64,000 nucleotides of DNA from Sciurus carolinensis (GCF_902686445.1 NC_062219.1:110609160-110673159), one strand, 5' to 3'; positions 13,640 through 27,027 are shown, counted from the first letter of the stretch. Numbers and translations: made by a program. The notes: a model not told the origin generated them from the sequence alone.

Positions 13640-13750
13640 ATACCAGAGAATCTGAGCTGGAGCCTCAGCTCTGCTACTTAAAAGCTGACCTCTGCTAGGT
13701 TAGCTAACTTTATGAATCTCCAGTTTTCTCATCCAGAAATGAGGCAATGT
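13640..13750 (+). mobile_element. MIR SINE
   Basis: 'gagcctcagctctgctactt' and 'tctccagttttctcatccag' match the MIR core. This is the first of several MIR-like copies in the same orientation over about 1.5 kb. Confidence 0.7.
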
Positions 13751-13757
13751 AACATAG

Positions 13758-13990
13758 TAATGTGAACATGGCAAGGTGGCTGAGCACACTGACTGTGCAG
13801 ACAAACCTAGACTAGAATTACAGCTCCCTACTATGCTGATCAGGTCACTTAAACTTCTGGGGCATCAGTGGCTCATCTGTAAAATGAGGATAATGATATT
13901 TATTGTGCTTTTTGAGTATTACATGAACTAGGCCATATCTGATAAAAGTATCTGGCACTCTTATAGCATATATTAAGTAGATAATAAATA
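13758..13990 (+). mobile_element. MIR SINE
   Basis: Core 'gctcatctgtaaaatgagga' plus downstream 'tatctggcactcttatagca'. Near full length. Confidence 0.78.
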
Positions 13991-14130
13991 GAAATGCTAT
14001 CTGTAAAATGACTACAATAATAACTACTGTTGTGCTTGTTTGGAAAATTAGATGAGATAATAAAGGTAAAAGCATTTTGATACCTGTAATGTACTATATT
14101 AAAACTATTATTGTGCACTTTAGGAGCTCA

Positions 14131-14420
14131 TATGGCCAAGGCTCAGCCATGTGACCTCGGGTATCTTTCTTAATGCTGCCGAGTTTTAATTTCCTCATCT
14201 GTAAAGTGAGAGTGATAGTACTATCTCAGTTGGATCCCCAGAGTGAAAATCAAATAATATATAGTGAATGGCAAATCATTATTCAAAAAGACTAAAACAT
14301 CTGACTCTAAGCCATCTGGGGTAGCTGGGTTTATCTAGTGTTATTCTTAAAGATTTCCAAGATCAGGCTCAGTATAATTAAGTATAAGGCCTTGTACATA
14401 ATAGGTACTTAATAAACATA
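14131..14420 (+). mobile_element. MIR SINE and L2-like 3' end
   Basis: 'aatttcctcatctgtaaagt' is MIR core. 'ataggtacttaataaacata' at 14401-14420 is the L2/MIR type 3' end. Confidence 0.65.
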
Positions 14421-14954
14421 TCGAATGAACCCCCAGGGTGGCTTGAGTAAGAGAATATTAAAACGAGGTTATAATTAGTCATTCTCTAATTTCCTCTTCA
14501 GCTATGAAACAGTTGTATCAGTGACGTTTTAGATTTTACATAAACTTCCTGGCTGTCAGAATTTATATTTAGAATAGTCTATTAAAGCATAATTTTGCTT
14601 TTTCAGTGGAGGCCTTTCCTAAAGATATCCCAGATTAGAAAAAATAACTTCTCACTATCCCTAAACAAGTGAAAAGCTCTTTGTTTTTGAACTCTCAGAG
14701 GACAGGCTGCAGTTCAGCCAATCTCTTTCAAGGTCACTCTCCTAAGATTCTATGATAATGATAAAGAGAGTTCCTAAAGAAAAATAAAATAAAAGAACTG
14801 CCCCAAGGGATTCACTAGTTCTGCTACAAGTAATGTTTAAAAGGGGCAGAAACCTTAAAGAATACAAGGCAACAATCTCCAAACATCCCATGCCTTGTCC
14901 AATACCCTGAGAATGAGTCATCATCAATCTCATTTCCACAATTTCTGGACTAGA

Positions 14955-15105
14955 CAAACTATATAACCTGTCTAAGCTTCAAGCATCCTCATCTGCAAAG
15001 TGGGGAGAAATAAAAATACCTCTTTCATAAAGTTGTTGTGAAGACTGAGATAATGTAATAGAGGGGTTAGTATATGGAAAGAACCCAATAAATGTTGGCC
15101 ACAAT
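14955..15105 (+). mobile_element. MIR SINE
   Basis: 'catcctcatctgcaaagtgg', 'agttgttgtgaagactgaga' and 'aacccaataaatgttggcc' follow MIR order. Confidence 0.78.
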
Positions 15106-18008
15106 TAGAACCTCTACCTTCACTGAACCTGTATTTGCAATCAGTCCTTACTCTATTCCTTTGGCAGAGGAAAATTTCAGAGAGAGTCCTGAGGTTAGTA
15201 GGTTCATAATTTTAAAAATATAATGATGTTAGTCATGTAGATATCCCTTAGATCTTTTAACCTTAATCATATTCATTCGTAGTCTTGGTTTCTTCCCCCA
15301 GAGAGAAATCCTCATCTTTTTAGTGTATTTTCAAATACTGTACACTTTGACTCTTTCAATGTTTTAGTGAGAAAAAAATGCTAGAAAATATTTTGACTTA
15401 CTAAATGCTCAATCACCAAGAAAAATATAATCCTATCATAAATATATGATTACAGCATATTTGCTTTCTTGTGGACAATTATTAACACTTACAGTAGAGA
15501 AAATTTACCTTAACCTGATCTCATGAAGGATTTCTGAACTAAGCTTCCTGAAGAAACCTGAGAATTCTGAGATTCATTCTTAACTTGGATGAGTCAGAGC
15601 AGGTGATAGGTGTTTTTTAGCCCTCAACAATCAATCCTAAAGTCACTAAGAGGGAAGACATAGGGCCTTGCTCTGAAACAAACCTACTAATTAACCATGA
15701 ATAAACATGAAACTGTCCTCATCTCACCTCAAGTCCCACAGAGCAAGTATAACCCATTCCTTCCCCAGTCAGAGGTACTTTGAATGTATCTTTGTCTGAG
15801 TATGCAGAAACTTGGAGGAAGTACCATGTGCTACTACTCCCAACATAAATAAGAACAGCCTTGATTTCTACATCTCAAGAGGACAGAGGTGGTGATCTTG
15901 GCCTTGAGGTTACATCCTGGGTGACCTGTAACTATGTGAAAGCATTTACTCATTTTCAGAAGATAACTCTAAATAACACTATTTCACAGAGGGTCAACAA
16001 AATGAAAACTGTTGATTGAAATTTAAATATTCTTACATGATGATTTAAAAATTATAATTAATTCTTTTTTACAATGGAAATCTTCACAAACCATATCAGT
16101 GTTATTTTTATCACTAGGGTATAGAGATTTAAAGTATCAACTTTTTTTATATATAGAGATGATAGCTTAAAAACAAAATCTTCTGAGTGTGTTTTATATG
16201 CTTGGGAAATCTGAAATACTAAATATGACTTCACCTCTATTTCTCTGCAAACTTCTATCCTGCCACCTCAAACAGGGAGTTTTAAAGGGAAGTGGAAATC
16301 AAATTGGACTGTACTGAAATTGAAAAAATCAGGTATTTCCTATATAATGGACCTCCTGTATTTATAGGAAGGACGTGATTAATCAAAATGACTAAATGGG
16401 AGAGAAAAGAAAGTGCCAGAGGACCAAGCTGTTCCTAAAGACCATGAAGATGACATGAGAAAATAGTCACCAGTACTGTGAAAGCAAGCTAAAACCTGCC
16501 ACCAGGCATATATGGCTAAGCCATATTGGACCCCTTAGATCTGTAATTGCATAATTTGAGGAGAAACTGTGGTTTCCTTTGTGAGAGTAGACCAAATCCA
16601 GGTATTAAGAGCCAGGTTAAATTCTCCTCTTCTGTCTTAGGTAGAAGTCACCAAAGGCCAGAAAAGGGCACCAGTCATTTGACATAACGTATTCCTTCAG
16701 CATTTGTTTCAACTGAGGCAGTCTATTGCAAGCATGTTTGTGTTTTATTTAAAAGCTCCAGAAATGAACCGTGGAGCACCAGTGTCAGAGTACTTTTGTA
16801 AGTTCTCCTTCTAGGGTAGTGTTCCTTCAGCTTAGACTTCCTGGAGAGAGCTAGCATCTGCTATGCACTTTATAAACTCCCAAAACCTAACAATACAGAC
16901 TGGAATGTACTCAGGCATGCTGGAGAACACTAACTGGGAGAGGGGTGGCTCATACGTCTCAAACAATCTTTCATCAGGTGTCAAAATGGAGACAACCATT
17001 GATGTAAACCTGGGACATAAAGAAAGCAAATTGTCTTCTTTGAGCTGGACTAGAGCTTCTGAAGTTCAATCACTGGTACAGGGAAGAAATAAGGTAGCTG
17101 CACACTTCCTAAAATGACATAAAGAGTAATGGGCTCTAAGAGTTTCTATACTTTCAAATGATTGGAAAACCAAAATTCATGTCTACATGACTGAACTTTA
17201 AACACTTGAGGTCACAATAAGAAAGGAGGGAGTAGGGCAGATAGTTGGGGGGAAAGGCATGAGGAAAATGAACTGACTGCAGGAAGACATGTAGAATTTC
17301 TAAATGAATAGATTTTGAGTGGGGCAAGTAGAGCAGGAAGAGAGCTTTATAAAAGTGCAATAACAGGTTCACATGTAAGCTCAGAGGTTGCTGATAGCAA
17401 GTAAATACTTTGGTTGAATGTGTAGGTGTGCAGAAGGGTCTGCTTTTCTAAGAAGCACACATGAGGCACACCATGGACCCGGTGCTGAACTTCATATAGA
17501 GATGGGAGCAAAAGTCCATAGGGGCAAACCCTGAGCTGGCATACAAAAGGCTTCCTCCTGTTCGTGCTGTCAACAGGCTTCTGGGTAAAATGACTCAGCC
17601 ACAGCCAGAAGTTTCTGCCAAAGCTCAGTATGTCTACAGTGAGTACCTGCTCTATTTGGGGAATAGGGTACAAATAGAGATCCCCACATTCCCATTCCTT
17701 ACCCTCCACTCAAATCAGGCTGTATAAACCTTAAATATTTCTTGAAAAAACTGGAGTATTTAAAATAAAGTATATATAGCATCTACTAGTTTAGAACTAT
17801 GCCTCTTGATTATACCAGGGTTGAATATGGTCAATAATCTTAACACAGGGAAGCAAATTTATCATTTTCTAGCCTTTTCTGTCATATTATTATCATTCAG
17901 CATACAAATATTTTCATATTCATACTACAGAGATTCCTGTTTCAAAACAATTTTCACTAAATACTAAATGTTAAATTCTATGTCTTTCCTAAGAAGTCTT
18001 CTACTAGC
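15106..18008. other. Unique intron, no recognised element
   Basis: Nothing assignable over 2.9 kb. Includes the longest open frame of the window, 120 codons at 17347-17709 minus; it lacks any domain I recognise and I do not call it a gene. Confidence 0.45.
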
Positions 18009-18159
18009 TAGACTGGAGGTTTTTTTGGTTTTTTTTTTTTTTTTTTTTTTTTTTGAATGATCTCTCTCCACTCACTCCTGGTTTGCTTGACTAGAAGGAA
18101 ACATGATTTTAAAGCAAACAGAATCTTCCAAGCACAGAAGAGTATAGACTGGAGGTTTT
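18009..18159 (-). mobile_element. A-tailed retrocopy of an unrecognised transcript with 15-bp target-site duplication
   Basis: The same 15 bp (TAGACTGGAGGTTTT) stands at 18009-18023 and 18145-18159. Between them, on the minus strand, is about 90 nt of non-SINE sequence followed by a long A tail (T-run to 18054). A 15-bp duplication plus A tail is the signature of L1-driven retroposition. No AATAAA lies near the tail, so the source may be a short structured RNA or a 5'-truncated copy. I do not recognise it. Confidence 0.75.
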
Positions 18160-18164
18160 GGCAC

Positions 18165-18280
18165 TAACTATGCAGTTGTGTACCAATAAATTACCTTTTC
18201 TGAGTCTCACTGTTTTCACCTATAAAATAAGAATAGAGAGTTATCTCTAAGATGTTTTCTAGCTATAAAATTATATGTTT
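18165..18280 (+). mobile_element. MIR SINE fragment
   Basis: 'ctgagtctcactgttttcac' then 'ctataaaataagaatagaga' match MIR core order. Confidence 0.6.
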
Positions 18281-19080
18281 CTAACTATGATTCAGAAAAA
18301 GTAAGCTCTCTACACTCAGTCTTATCAGCAGTTTCAACAGCAAATACTGAAGTCATGCAGAGTTGATCTGGGGTGGCTGTGAAAGGCAGCTGATGGAAGC
18401 TGATATTCTATGGAGCATTTTGGCTCACATCAGCAAAGTCCCAAGGGTGGGATTCTGACTCCCTTCTTGTCCCCAACAAAAGCCTTCTCAAACTGACCAA
18501 GGTGGTTACCAGAACCATTTGGCAGGAGACCAACCCAACTGATTCACAGAGTTTTAAACTGAAATTTAAGGAAAAAATCAACAAGCTATTTGAATAAAAC
18601 TGGGTGCTATATAGGGAACCCAGGCATGACAACAAGTTTACAATGCAAACACTGGACAAGAGACTTAGTAAATCTTAGGAGACAAAAGGAGGGAAGAGAA
18701 TGAGAAGTGATTAGATATATCCTAAGATATCATATCCTGCAACAAGATGTAACAAAAGACACCAGAAGGAAGTTGCACTGTTAGGACAAGATGACAAGAA
18801 AAGACTCTGGACTATCACCAACTTTTGGCCAAATGGGACTCACAACTTTCCCACAGAAAAGGGGATACTTTTCTTATTTAAAAGAAAAAAACGTAGGAGA
18901 AGAAGAGGGAGGATCTTCATGTCACGCCTAAGCTAGCCTCAGCTTTGGCATATCCTGAACCTCAATGGTTAAGTCAGCAGGAGGAAAAGAATAAGATACA
19001 AATGGGTAGGACCAGAACTTGAAATATAACTGGGATATGGTGCTGGTCAAGTCGAGTGACCTTTAGTTCAAATCACAACA
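18281..19080. other. Unique intron
   Basis: No element recognised. A minus-strand 83-codon open frame at 18408-18659 has no coding character that I can see. Confidence 0.45.
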
Positions 19081-19083
19081 TCA

Positions 19084-19211
19084 AAGTGGTTCCCATTCCC
19101 ACAAGAATGGGAAGTTAAACTCCATGTATGTATGATATGTCAAAATACATTCTACTGTCATGTATAACTAGAAAAAAATTTTAAAATAAGCCCTTAAAAA
19201 AAAAAAGTGGT
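19084..19211 (+). mobile_element. A-tailed retroposon 3' end (squirrel-type)
   Basis: Ends with 'caaaatacattctactgtca', 'tgtataactagaaaaaaatt' and an A-run. Short flanking repeat AAAGTGGTT on both sides. Same family as 48.1 and 55.6 kb. Confidence 0.65.
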
Positions 19212-19324
19212 TGTAACAAACTCAGGTTTGAATCAGGCTGGTATCAACATCCAGGGGTTCAGATACAGCAGCTGATATATTACTGAAGGTTTCCAGTCAT
19301 GGCTCAAAAATTGTCTTCCAGTTG

Positions 19325-19960
19325 TTCATTCTTGCATTTAAAAAATATTTATTGAGTGTCCACTCTAGCACTGTGCTAGGCACTAGGAATATTAACAGTG
19401 AATAAAGAACAACCTAATTCCTGCTCTCATGGAGTTTACAGTTAGCAGAGACAGACATTAATCAAACAATCATACAACTGTAACAAGTGCTAAAAAGGAG
19501 ACATCCATGGCACCATAAGAACATACAGTTGGGAACTCCAACTTCACCTGGGCATCAGAGAAGTCTTCTCTAAGGTGATGATGAAGCCAAGACCTTAATG
19601 GCAAGCAGAAGGCCAGGAATGACCCGGGGGATGAAGAGGGTTTTAGGCCAACAGAACAAAACATATCTAGTTCCTGAGAAGGAGTCAGTATGGGGCTTTT
19701 TTTTGAGGACTTGATAGGAAGCCCGAGTGTTTGCAGAGCACTAACAAAAGCTTCAAAATAGTGTGAGATGAAGATGCAGAGCAGCAGAGCAGGCAGGGAG
19801 GAGCCAGGTTATGCAGAACCTGCTGGACTAGGCTACAAGTTTTGGTTTTCATGCTAAGTACAACAGAAGGTCAATTTAGGTTTTTTTATTCTGGGGTGAC
19901 ATAATCAGATACGCATTTAAAATTTCCCTCTGTAGTATCTTAACAGAAACAGGCAGGAAG
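19325..19960 (-). mobile_element. L2 LINE, long 3' portion
   Basis: Starts 'ttattgagtgtccactctag', then 'gtgctaggcactaggaatat', 'tctcatggagtttacagtta', and further downstream L2 words to 'ggttatgcagaacctgctgg' and 'tctggggtgacataatcaga'. Confidence 0.82.
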
Positions 19961-20154
19961 TTCAGACTTAAACCGACACCTAAGGGTATGTAGGGAAAAC
20001 AGCAGCCAGGATAGTGCAGAGTCCAGGGCTGTACCAGGAAACCCAGAAGCAGGTTTAGGGCACTTAGTGGCCTCCAGTCATCATCTGCTGTGGGGATGAG
20101 GCTCCTGAGACATTCAGCCTAGAGGATTGGCTCTTGGATGGGCAAGGTGACCCT

Positions 20155-20286
20155 GGGGTAATAAGCCTTAAACATTTTGATTGGCTCCACCTCATATGTT
20201 CTGATTCAAGGTTAAAGAATGGGCATCTATACTTTTAACAATCTCCCCAGGTGAGGCTAATATATGCCAAAGTTTGAGAACAATGG
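20155..20286. mobile_element. MER5A-type hAT MITE (partial)
   Basis: 'acttttaacaatctccccag', 'gtgaggctaatatatgccaa' and the terminal 'agtttgagaacaatgg' match the MER5A end. Confidence 0.72.
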
Positions 20287-21535
20287 GCATAATTTTTATT
20301 CATGACAGTTAGAAAGGAAAATTACCCAACACTATTTTGATTTAATCATCCCTATCAAGAAGAATGATCTTCAAATAGAAAAAGCAGAACAAACATGCTT
20401 AAGAGGAAATTAAGGCCCAAGAGAGGTGAGGAAATAAGGAAGAACAGCTTGCTGCTTTAGATTAATTCAATTCTCTGCTCCAAGATGAATTATGTCCCAC
20501 AATATTGCAAGAATTTATGGCAACTAGTAGGCAAAAGCCTTCTACTTGACAGAGCAGGATCTAAAAAGTTCTTCCTTATAAGTAAAATACGTCTGCCTAT
20601 AATTCTACTCACTACTATTCTTAGTTTTGGTCTCTGAATTTACTATTCCATTTCCATGTGACAGTTGATAAGTTATTTGATGATAATGCCTTCAAAGTTG
20701 ACTATACAAAATATAAGAGGTTTTATATTCCTTATCCCATTTATCTTATTCTGAAATGTCTTTGCTATTGGTAAATGTGTTTCAACTATTTTTCTGGAAC
20801 CACTGTTGGTATTAACTTCCTTGCAGTCTACTAAGAACATAAGTCATTTTCTAAAGTCTATGTGCAAAAGAGCTCTTCACACTTGTTTACCACAGTAACT
20901 CGGAAAGTAGAAAGGGTTCACTAAAAACCTGTTTCTAAGACTACCAGAGTAATAGATTAGAAGAAAAATCACCTAACTATTATGTAACTGAACCTCAGCA
21001 AAGAAAATGCCTTATCTCTAATGTGACTTATAGGTAATTTAAAAGCCTACCAGAAAGTGGTCGTTAATACAAATCCTTGTCAGCTTAGAGACAGGTATAT
21101 AATGGCATTATAGTCCTAGATCTGTCCAGTTTCTTCACCAAAGTCTTAAAGCATTAGAAGCAACCTTCCTTAGCTTCAAAATGAGACAAAATTGTGAACC
21201 AACATAATGGATGAAGAATCAGAACTATAAAAATAATCCTATAAGATGTAAAGAGGAAATCAAAGAAGAAAACAGTATAGTGATTCATTTGGTCAACTGC
21301 AAGACAGGATGGAGGAAACCTGTCCTTTGGGCTACAAGCCACAGTGTGAAGGGATCACAAAAGGTGAACATAACCTTAGGATATTTTAATGGAATATCAG
21401 TAAACCCCCACTGACCTGGTCAGACACAGCTTGAGGTGTGTATTTTTTGAGAGACAGGGTCAGACTGAAGTCCTGGCTTTCAGACTGAAGTCAGAACAAG
21501 GTGTGAGAACTTCCTCTGTCATGTGAGGATGAAGG
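20287..21535. other. Unique intron
   Basis: No element recognised. A 12-bp word CAGACTGAAGTC occurs twice, about 20 bp apart, at 21463-21492. Confidence 0.45.
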
Positions 21536-21539
21536 AACA

Positions 21540-22070
21540 ATCAAGAGTTCCCATCTTCCCTTCACCTTGCCAAACCATACTCCTACTTCCCACCTGAAGT
21601 GAAGCTCAGATTTCCCCAGGCTTTCCTCCTAACCTGACTGCAGTTCAATATCCAAGTCCACAGCATAGGTCAACTCCTCTTCAGAAGCTCTTCCTTTTTT
21701 ACCACACTCTCTTTACAGGCCATTCCCCCACAAGGTTAACTGGCTCAGCACCTTCCTGTTTCCCTAACTTGTACTATGTCCTCCATGGAGTCCTAGGAGA
21801 AGATGTCATCACACCGAGGATCCACCACACCACAGCCCGCTCCTGTTCACAAATTGCAACCACTGCAGATGATCACACATTCCACTGCTTGTCCCTTCCA
21901 ACAACCTAAAATATTACCATTTCTCTTCATTCTTTCCCTTACACTTTCACTCTCTTCCCCACCTAAAACTATCCTGTCAGATTTCACCTTCCAGAGACAC
22001 ATTTCTAATTTCAGTTCTGAAAGTTTCAGAAATCTAGTGCCTCGAGTGTTCTTACTCATTAAATAGGGTT
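21540..22070 (+). mobile_element. Possible L2 relic
   Basis: C/T-rich text with 'aactcctcttcagaagctct' has the look of the L2 3' region, but the match is weak and no 3' end is visible. Confidence 0.3.
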
Positions 22071-22239
22071 CACAATTCTGACTCTCTGGTTAAATCTGTC
22101 TTTTAAGTACTATTAAAACAAATTGTTTTTAAACCATTGCAAAGCAAGTCCTTATCACAATAAACAAAACCCTAAAAATAATCAGATAGTCAGAACTGGG
22201 AGTAGTGCCACACAACTTTATTCCCAGAATGCTTTTGCA

Positions 22240-24360
22240 TATATTAAAATGAATAAATGGAATAAAAATACTTTTTAGTCTGAAAAAAGTCTAAATATAT
22301 TATTGTTTCTATTACTCCTCCTTAAGCAATGTATCTGAACTGTGTGCGAAGCCATGGGTACCTAACCATGATTAAACATCAAGATATACCACCCGAGAAT
22401 CCCTCATAGCAAAGTGCAGGCCTGATTTGCCCCTCTCCTGGGCTACCCCTACAGTGATTTCCTTCAAAAGTACTCCTGATCCTTTTATCCATAGTCCATT
22501 GTAAAAGGTAAAAAGGAATAAAATAGGTTCCCAGGGAAACAGTAAAGGGGAAGGTAAGCATACGTGTATGTAAACACATATACATACTTATACATGTACT
22601 AAACCAAAATCAAACATAAAACCATAGAGAAGATGATGCTTTGGAAAAGAATGGGAGAATGAAACCAAGATTTCCTCTGGGCAGAAACCTAAAGATGGAC
22701 TACAGATGGAACGGTCTTCGGGAAGAGAGAAATAAAATGAAGTATTATACAGGAAATATATGGACTCTTCTTAACATGACTATATATTAACTATGAGTTT
22801 TAAATTCCAAATAGAAGAAAATTACAAAGATAAGTTTTTGGAACATGAAATTAATTTTTCTCAGAGCATCAACCCTGTCTACTTTTCTAAAAGAATGACA
22901 AAGCCAAAATATCTTCAGTTAATAAGGAAATTCCAACTGACAGAAATTGAAACAAGAGCACTTTTAAGAAGTTAATCTGTGATACTGCTAGCAAGCTAAG
23001 CAACAAAACGACCTGCTGACCACCAGCCCTTCACAGGGTCCTGTGGAGCATCATTCTATGAAGCCAGCATGAGCTGCACCTAAATTCTACTCTTCCTCAG
23101 AAAATGACTGCCAAAGCTAAACAGATGAGAAATAGTGTTTACACACAGGATTTGTGCTTTAAAAAAAATAAATAAATAAGGATTGTGATCAGCAACTTCC
23201 TCTAAAGAGATTTCCTACATATGCATGGCAGCTGAGTATTTATCCAGCTAGCCCACCCAAAGAATCTCAAAGGAAGAAGACAGGACAGGATTTCCAGTAA
23301 CTTCTGAAGTTCAAACACAGTACCATCAAACTAGAGAGAAGTACTTCCAACAGCATGTCTTTGAGTGTGGTGACTCCAGCTACTTAGGACACAAGTTGCC
23401 CACAGTGACTGTGAGGCTGAGTTTCACATCCCTACACTTCAGAGAGCCCACAGTCTTCTTCCTTCTCACCAACAGTTCCTAAGCCTCTAGTGGGTTCCTG
23501 CTCCCTCACACTCACAGCCACCACCACCCATGCCCACTTCAGCTCCCAACTTGTTTCACATTACAGAATCAGGCGGTCACTCAGCACTTGAAGAGAATGG
23601 TAATTTGAGACACACTACTCAATTGTGCATTCCTATTTCTAAGAGGGTTACACTGGTAAATCCTTCAGGATAAGCACAGTGGACTCAGGCCTACGACAGT
23701 CAAACATACACAGGCTGATCCCACTGGCCTAACTGACTTGAGAGCCATTTCACTATTAAAGGAGTATGGGCACAGAATAGTACTGAAGCTGGGGGTAAAC
23801 TATTTCACTTCAGTCAAGGTAACTGCAAATACAATTTTCATTTTCAGGATATCTGAAAAGTTTTTGTTAAAGTTATTCCTAGAAATATTTCCTTGAATAA
23901 ATGCCTTATATAATTATAATTTAATCATGTGCTATTCTGTTGCATTTTAAAGTATAATTTAATAATACTTTTATCACTTTCCTTTTAGGAAAATATCATC
24001 TCTGAGAATCCTAAAGAATATCCAAGGGAGAGAAGAAAAATAATATATTTCTTTAGGATACACGTCACTTGAATTGTCAGCAACATGCCCAATGTGATGG
24101 TGATAAAGGTGACTGCCTGCTAAGAATTTGGAGCTCACAGTCAATTATAAGAGTTGAGGTAGACTTCAGCATGTCCTTTTTCCAAGAATCAATTTGTTCC
24201 ATCTATAAAATACATATTTTCAGAATTGTTTTAAGGATTTAACAAGAACTTAAGTAAAACTAGTTTGTAAGTGGTAAAGAGCTGTTTAAATGAAAGTTGT
24301 CAGATACAGAAATGGAAGGAAACTGAGTCATGATGAAAGTACATCAGCCTCCCAAGAGTA
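22240..24360. other. Unique intron
   Basis: A weak B1-like scrap may lie at 22195-22235. Otherwise no element recognised. A short AAAT run is at 23161-23180. Confidence 0.4.
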
Positions 24361-24366
24361 CACAGT

Positions 24367-24590
24367 CATTAAGAGCAGGGCCCTGGAGTTACATAGCTCT
24401 GGCTTTAATTTCTAAATTTACCACTTACTAAACGTAAGTGGCATCTTAGATGAGTTATTTTAATTCTCTGGCCCTCAGTTTCCACAACAATGCTACCCAT
24501 CTCACAGTTATTGTGAGGAATAATGAGTTAAACTCATTAGAACAAAGCCTGACATGTGATAAGCATTTAATAAATGATTGCTAATAGTAA
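24367..24590 (+). mobile_element. MIR SINE, near full length
   Basis: 'ttaagagcagggccctggag', 'accacttactaaacgtaagt', 'ggccctcagtttccacaaca', 'gttattgtgaggaataatga' and 'gcatttaataaatgattgct' in family order. Confidence 0.85.
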
Positions 24591-24689
24591 TTCAATAAAA
24601 TTATTATAAACTATAAAAATACTAGGGCTAGAACAATAGTGAGTTCCTGAAGAAGTCAATGACCTAGTTGTTCATCAGCCAACCAAAGT

Positions 24690-24960
24690 CATCAAGCAGC
24701 AGGTACTATTTAAGACAATGAAGACACAGAGATAAAAACATGTCCCCAGACTTTAAAAAGTTCAAAGTCTGCTGGAAGCAACAGACATGCAATCAAGTAA
24801 CTGTCACTATGTGGAACATGATATAATAGAGGGTTTGCACAAGGTGCTATGGGAGCCTGACTCAGCTTGAATAGGTCATAAGAAAGGGCAGCATTTCATC
24901 CCAGTTGTCAAGAAAGAATAGAAATGCATTTGGAAAAACAATACAAGAAAGGATGTCCAC
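24690..24960 (-). mobile_element. L2 LINE fragment
   Basis: 'aatgaagacacagagataaa', 'catgtccccagactttaaaa' and 'atagagggtttgcacaaggt' match reverse L2 order. Confidence 0.65.
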
Positions 24961-25154
24961 AATGAAAGAAAAGCATGAATACAATGACACATTAAATAAA
25001 AGTCCAAAAGAGACAGCAGGTGAAATTGCAAATGGCTTGCTTATACACTACAAAAGGAGAAAGTCACCAGAAATAACATGATGGAATATCTAGCAGCAAA
25101 TACAGAAGTGTCAAGAATCTACTCCTGGCTGAAGGACCACTGAAAATGGAGGTC

Positions 25155-25265
25155 TGAGCCAAAAACAAAAACAAAAAACAAAAAACTGTTCTATGTACTT
25201 CCTTCCAATATTCACATATGGGCAAAGTCATTTTCAATGAATGCTCAAAAAAAAAAAAAAAAAAA
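25155..25265. repeat. A-rich simple sequence and A19 tract
   Basis: (CA5)n-like block at 25161-25187 and an unbroken A run at 25247-25265. Confidence 0.85.
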
Positions 25266-25559
25266 CCAAGAATAAAGAGAAATCTTTTAAAGAAGAAAGG
25301 AATCCTGCAATCCAGAAAGTATCAAGTGAGGGAAAAACCTTGAATGGTTGTAAGGGGAGTCTTAGGAGCTGCTGTAGAGGTGAGAATGTCTCCTTTATAG
25401 CTTCCTCTTCTTTTTTCCACCTGACTGCTTCTCTGAACTTCCCACCCCAACCCCAGCCTCATTTTCTTTGAATCTTACCCATGTAAGTAAATGGCACTGC
25501 CATCCTCCAGTTGCCCAGGTAAAAAACCATCAAGTCTTACTTTCCCTGGTCATCAGCAA

Positions 25560-26070
25560 GATGGAATGGACAGTTTCCTGAACATAACTGTGCTTGTATC
25601 TTTGCCCCCTTATGATCCATTCTTCACACAGCATCCAAACAGACTTTAAACATGTAAATTATTAGATAATGTCCTTCTCTTATTTCATTCTTCAACAGCA
25701 CCCCACTGCAAACAAAAGCTCCTTATCGTGACCTTCAAGACTTTCCATAACCTAGCCCCTGCCTAACTTTCTGTATTATTCTCTTTGCATGAGTTTCCAC
25801 CTTACAGATCTTCAAAAGTCTTCAAAGTCCATTCCCAACTTTCCAACCAACCTCCTTCCCTCCCTCACTTGTTTCCTATCAATTACCTCATTTCATTTTC
25901 TCACAGCACTTATTAGAAATAATCTTGTATGTACATTTATTTATCCATTTGCTGACTATATCTATCACTAAAAATAAGTTCCTTATGAACAAATATTATT
26001 TCTATCTTGTTCACTTATATTGATGCCTGACAAACAGTAAGCATCAATAAACATTTTCTGAATGAATAAT
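25560..26070 (+). mobile_element. L2 LINE 3' end
   Basis: Pyrimidine-rich stretch with 'gaccttcaagactttccata', 'cttattagaaataatcttgt' and the terminal 'gcatcaataaacattttctg', then AATGAATAA. Confidence 0.8.
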
Positions 26071-27025
26071 TAAAATAATAGCAGCACATGTCCCACCCTA
26101 AAGATAAGATTAATGTTCCAACCTATTAGACCCAAATGCCTAAATCAGCAGAACTATTTTTAGTTATATGTGGCCCATCCAGAATGCACTGTTTAAAACA
26201 GTAATTCTCTTGAAAGATACCTCCTAACATAGCATCCTTACTCTATTGCCATCACACCATTGTTCTGAATCAGAGGTAGACATTTGTTGCAGACTAGGTA
26301 TTTCCTGATGCCTGGAGATAGGCAGCAGTTATCTGAATGATAAAAAGAGGTACAGAGGAAGCAACTTCCTCAGGAAGCTGCGGGGAGACCCTGGGTTCTC
26401 AGGTGCAACATCAGCCATCAAAGACTTCTAAAGATGACACCACTAAATTGGTCATGCAGAGAAGGCAGCACCCCACCTTGGCTAGAACTTTGGCCCTAAG
26501 AATTGCAGGAGGCATTCAAGAAGACTAATTATGAAACACTAAATACTTATAACTTTCTCTAATTTCTTTTTGCTCTTCCGAGATTCTGAAGTCTTCTGAC
26601 TTTTATGTTGGCAAATCAAAGAACTAGTGATAACTATAAAACCATGACTATTATCTTGAGTTTTGAGATAAGACCTGGAGATAACAAAAGTGCCAAGCCA
26701 ATGAGAAGTAATGATCCTGTTTCAAACATCTTTGCAAAGGATGGCATAAACTAGAATCAGATGTGGCCTTGTGGCATACTGCAAAGAAATCACAAGATGC
26801 AGTATAAACAAGTTTTAGGAATGTAAACTTAATCATGCAATTACGTAGATCCAAAACTAGGGTAAGCCCAAATGGTTTAACTACATACTGTTACACTGGA
26901 ATGTGATTTCTGCTATTATTCATCACCAGGTAACAATGGTACTCTGGGATAAGAAAATAGAACAGTTAATGCTAATAAGAAAGGCATGATATCCCAGCCC
27001 TTCCTGCACTGATTTCTTCTCAGAC
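26071..27025. other. Unique intron
   Basis: No element recognised. Confidence 0.45.
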
Positions 27026-27027
27026 AA

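Noticed and set aside
17347..17709. 120-codon open frame, minus strand (longest in the window)
   Set aside because: No recognisable domain, no splice or promoter context, composition like random intron.
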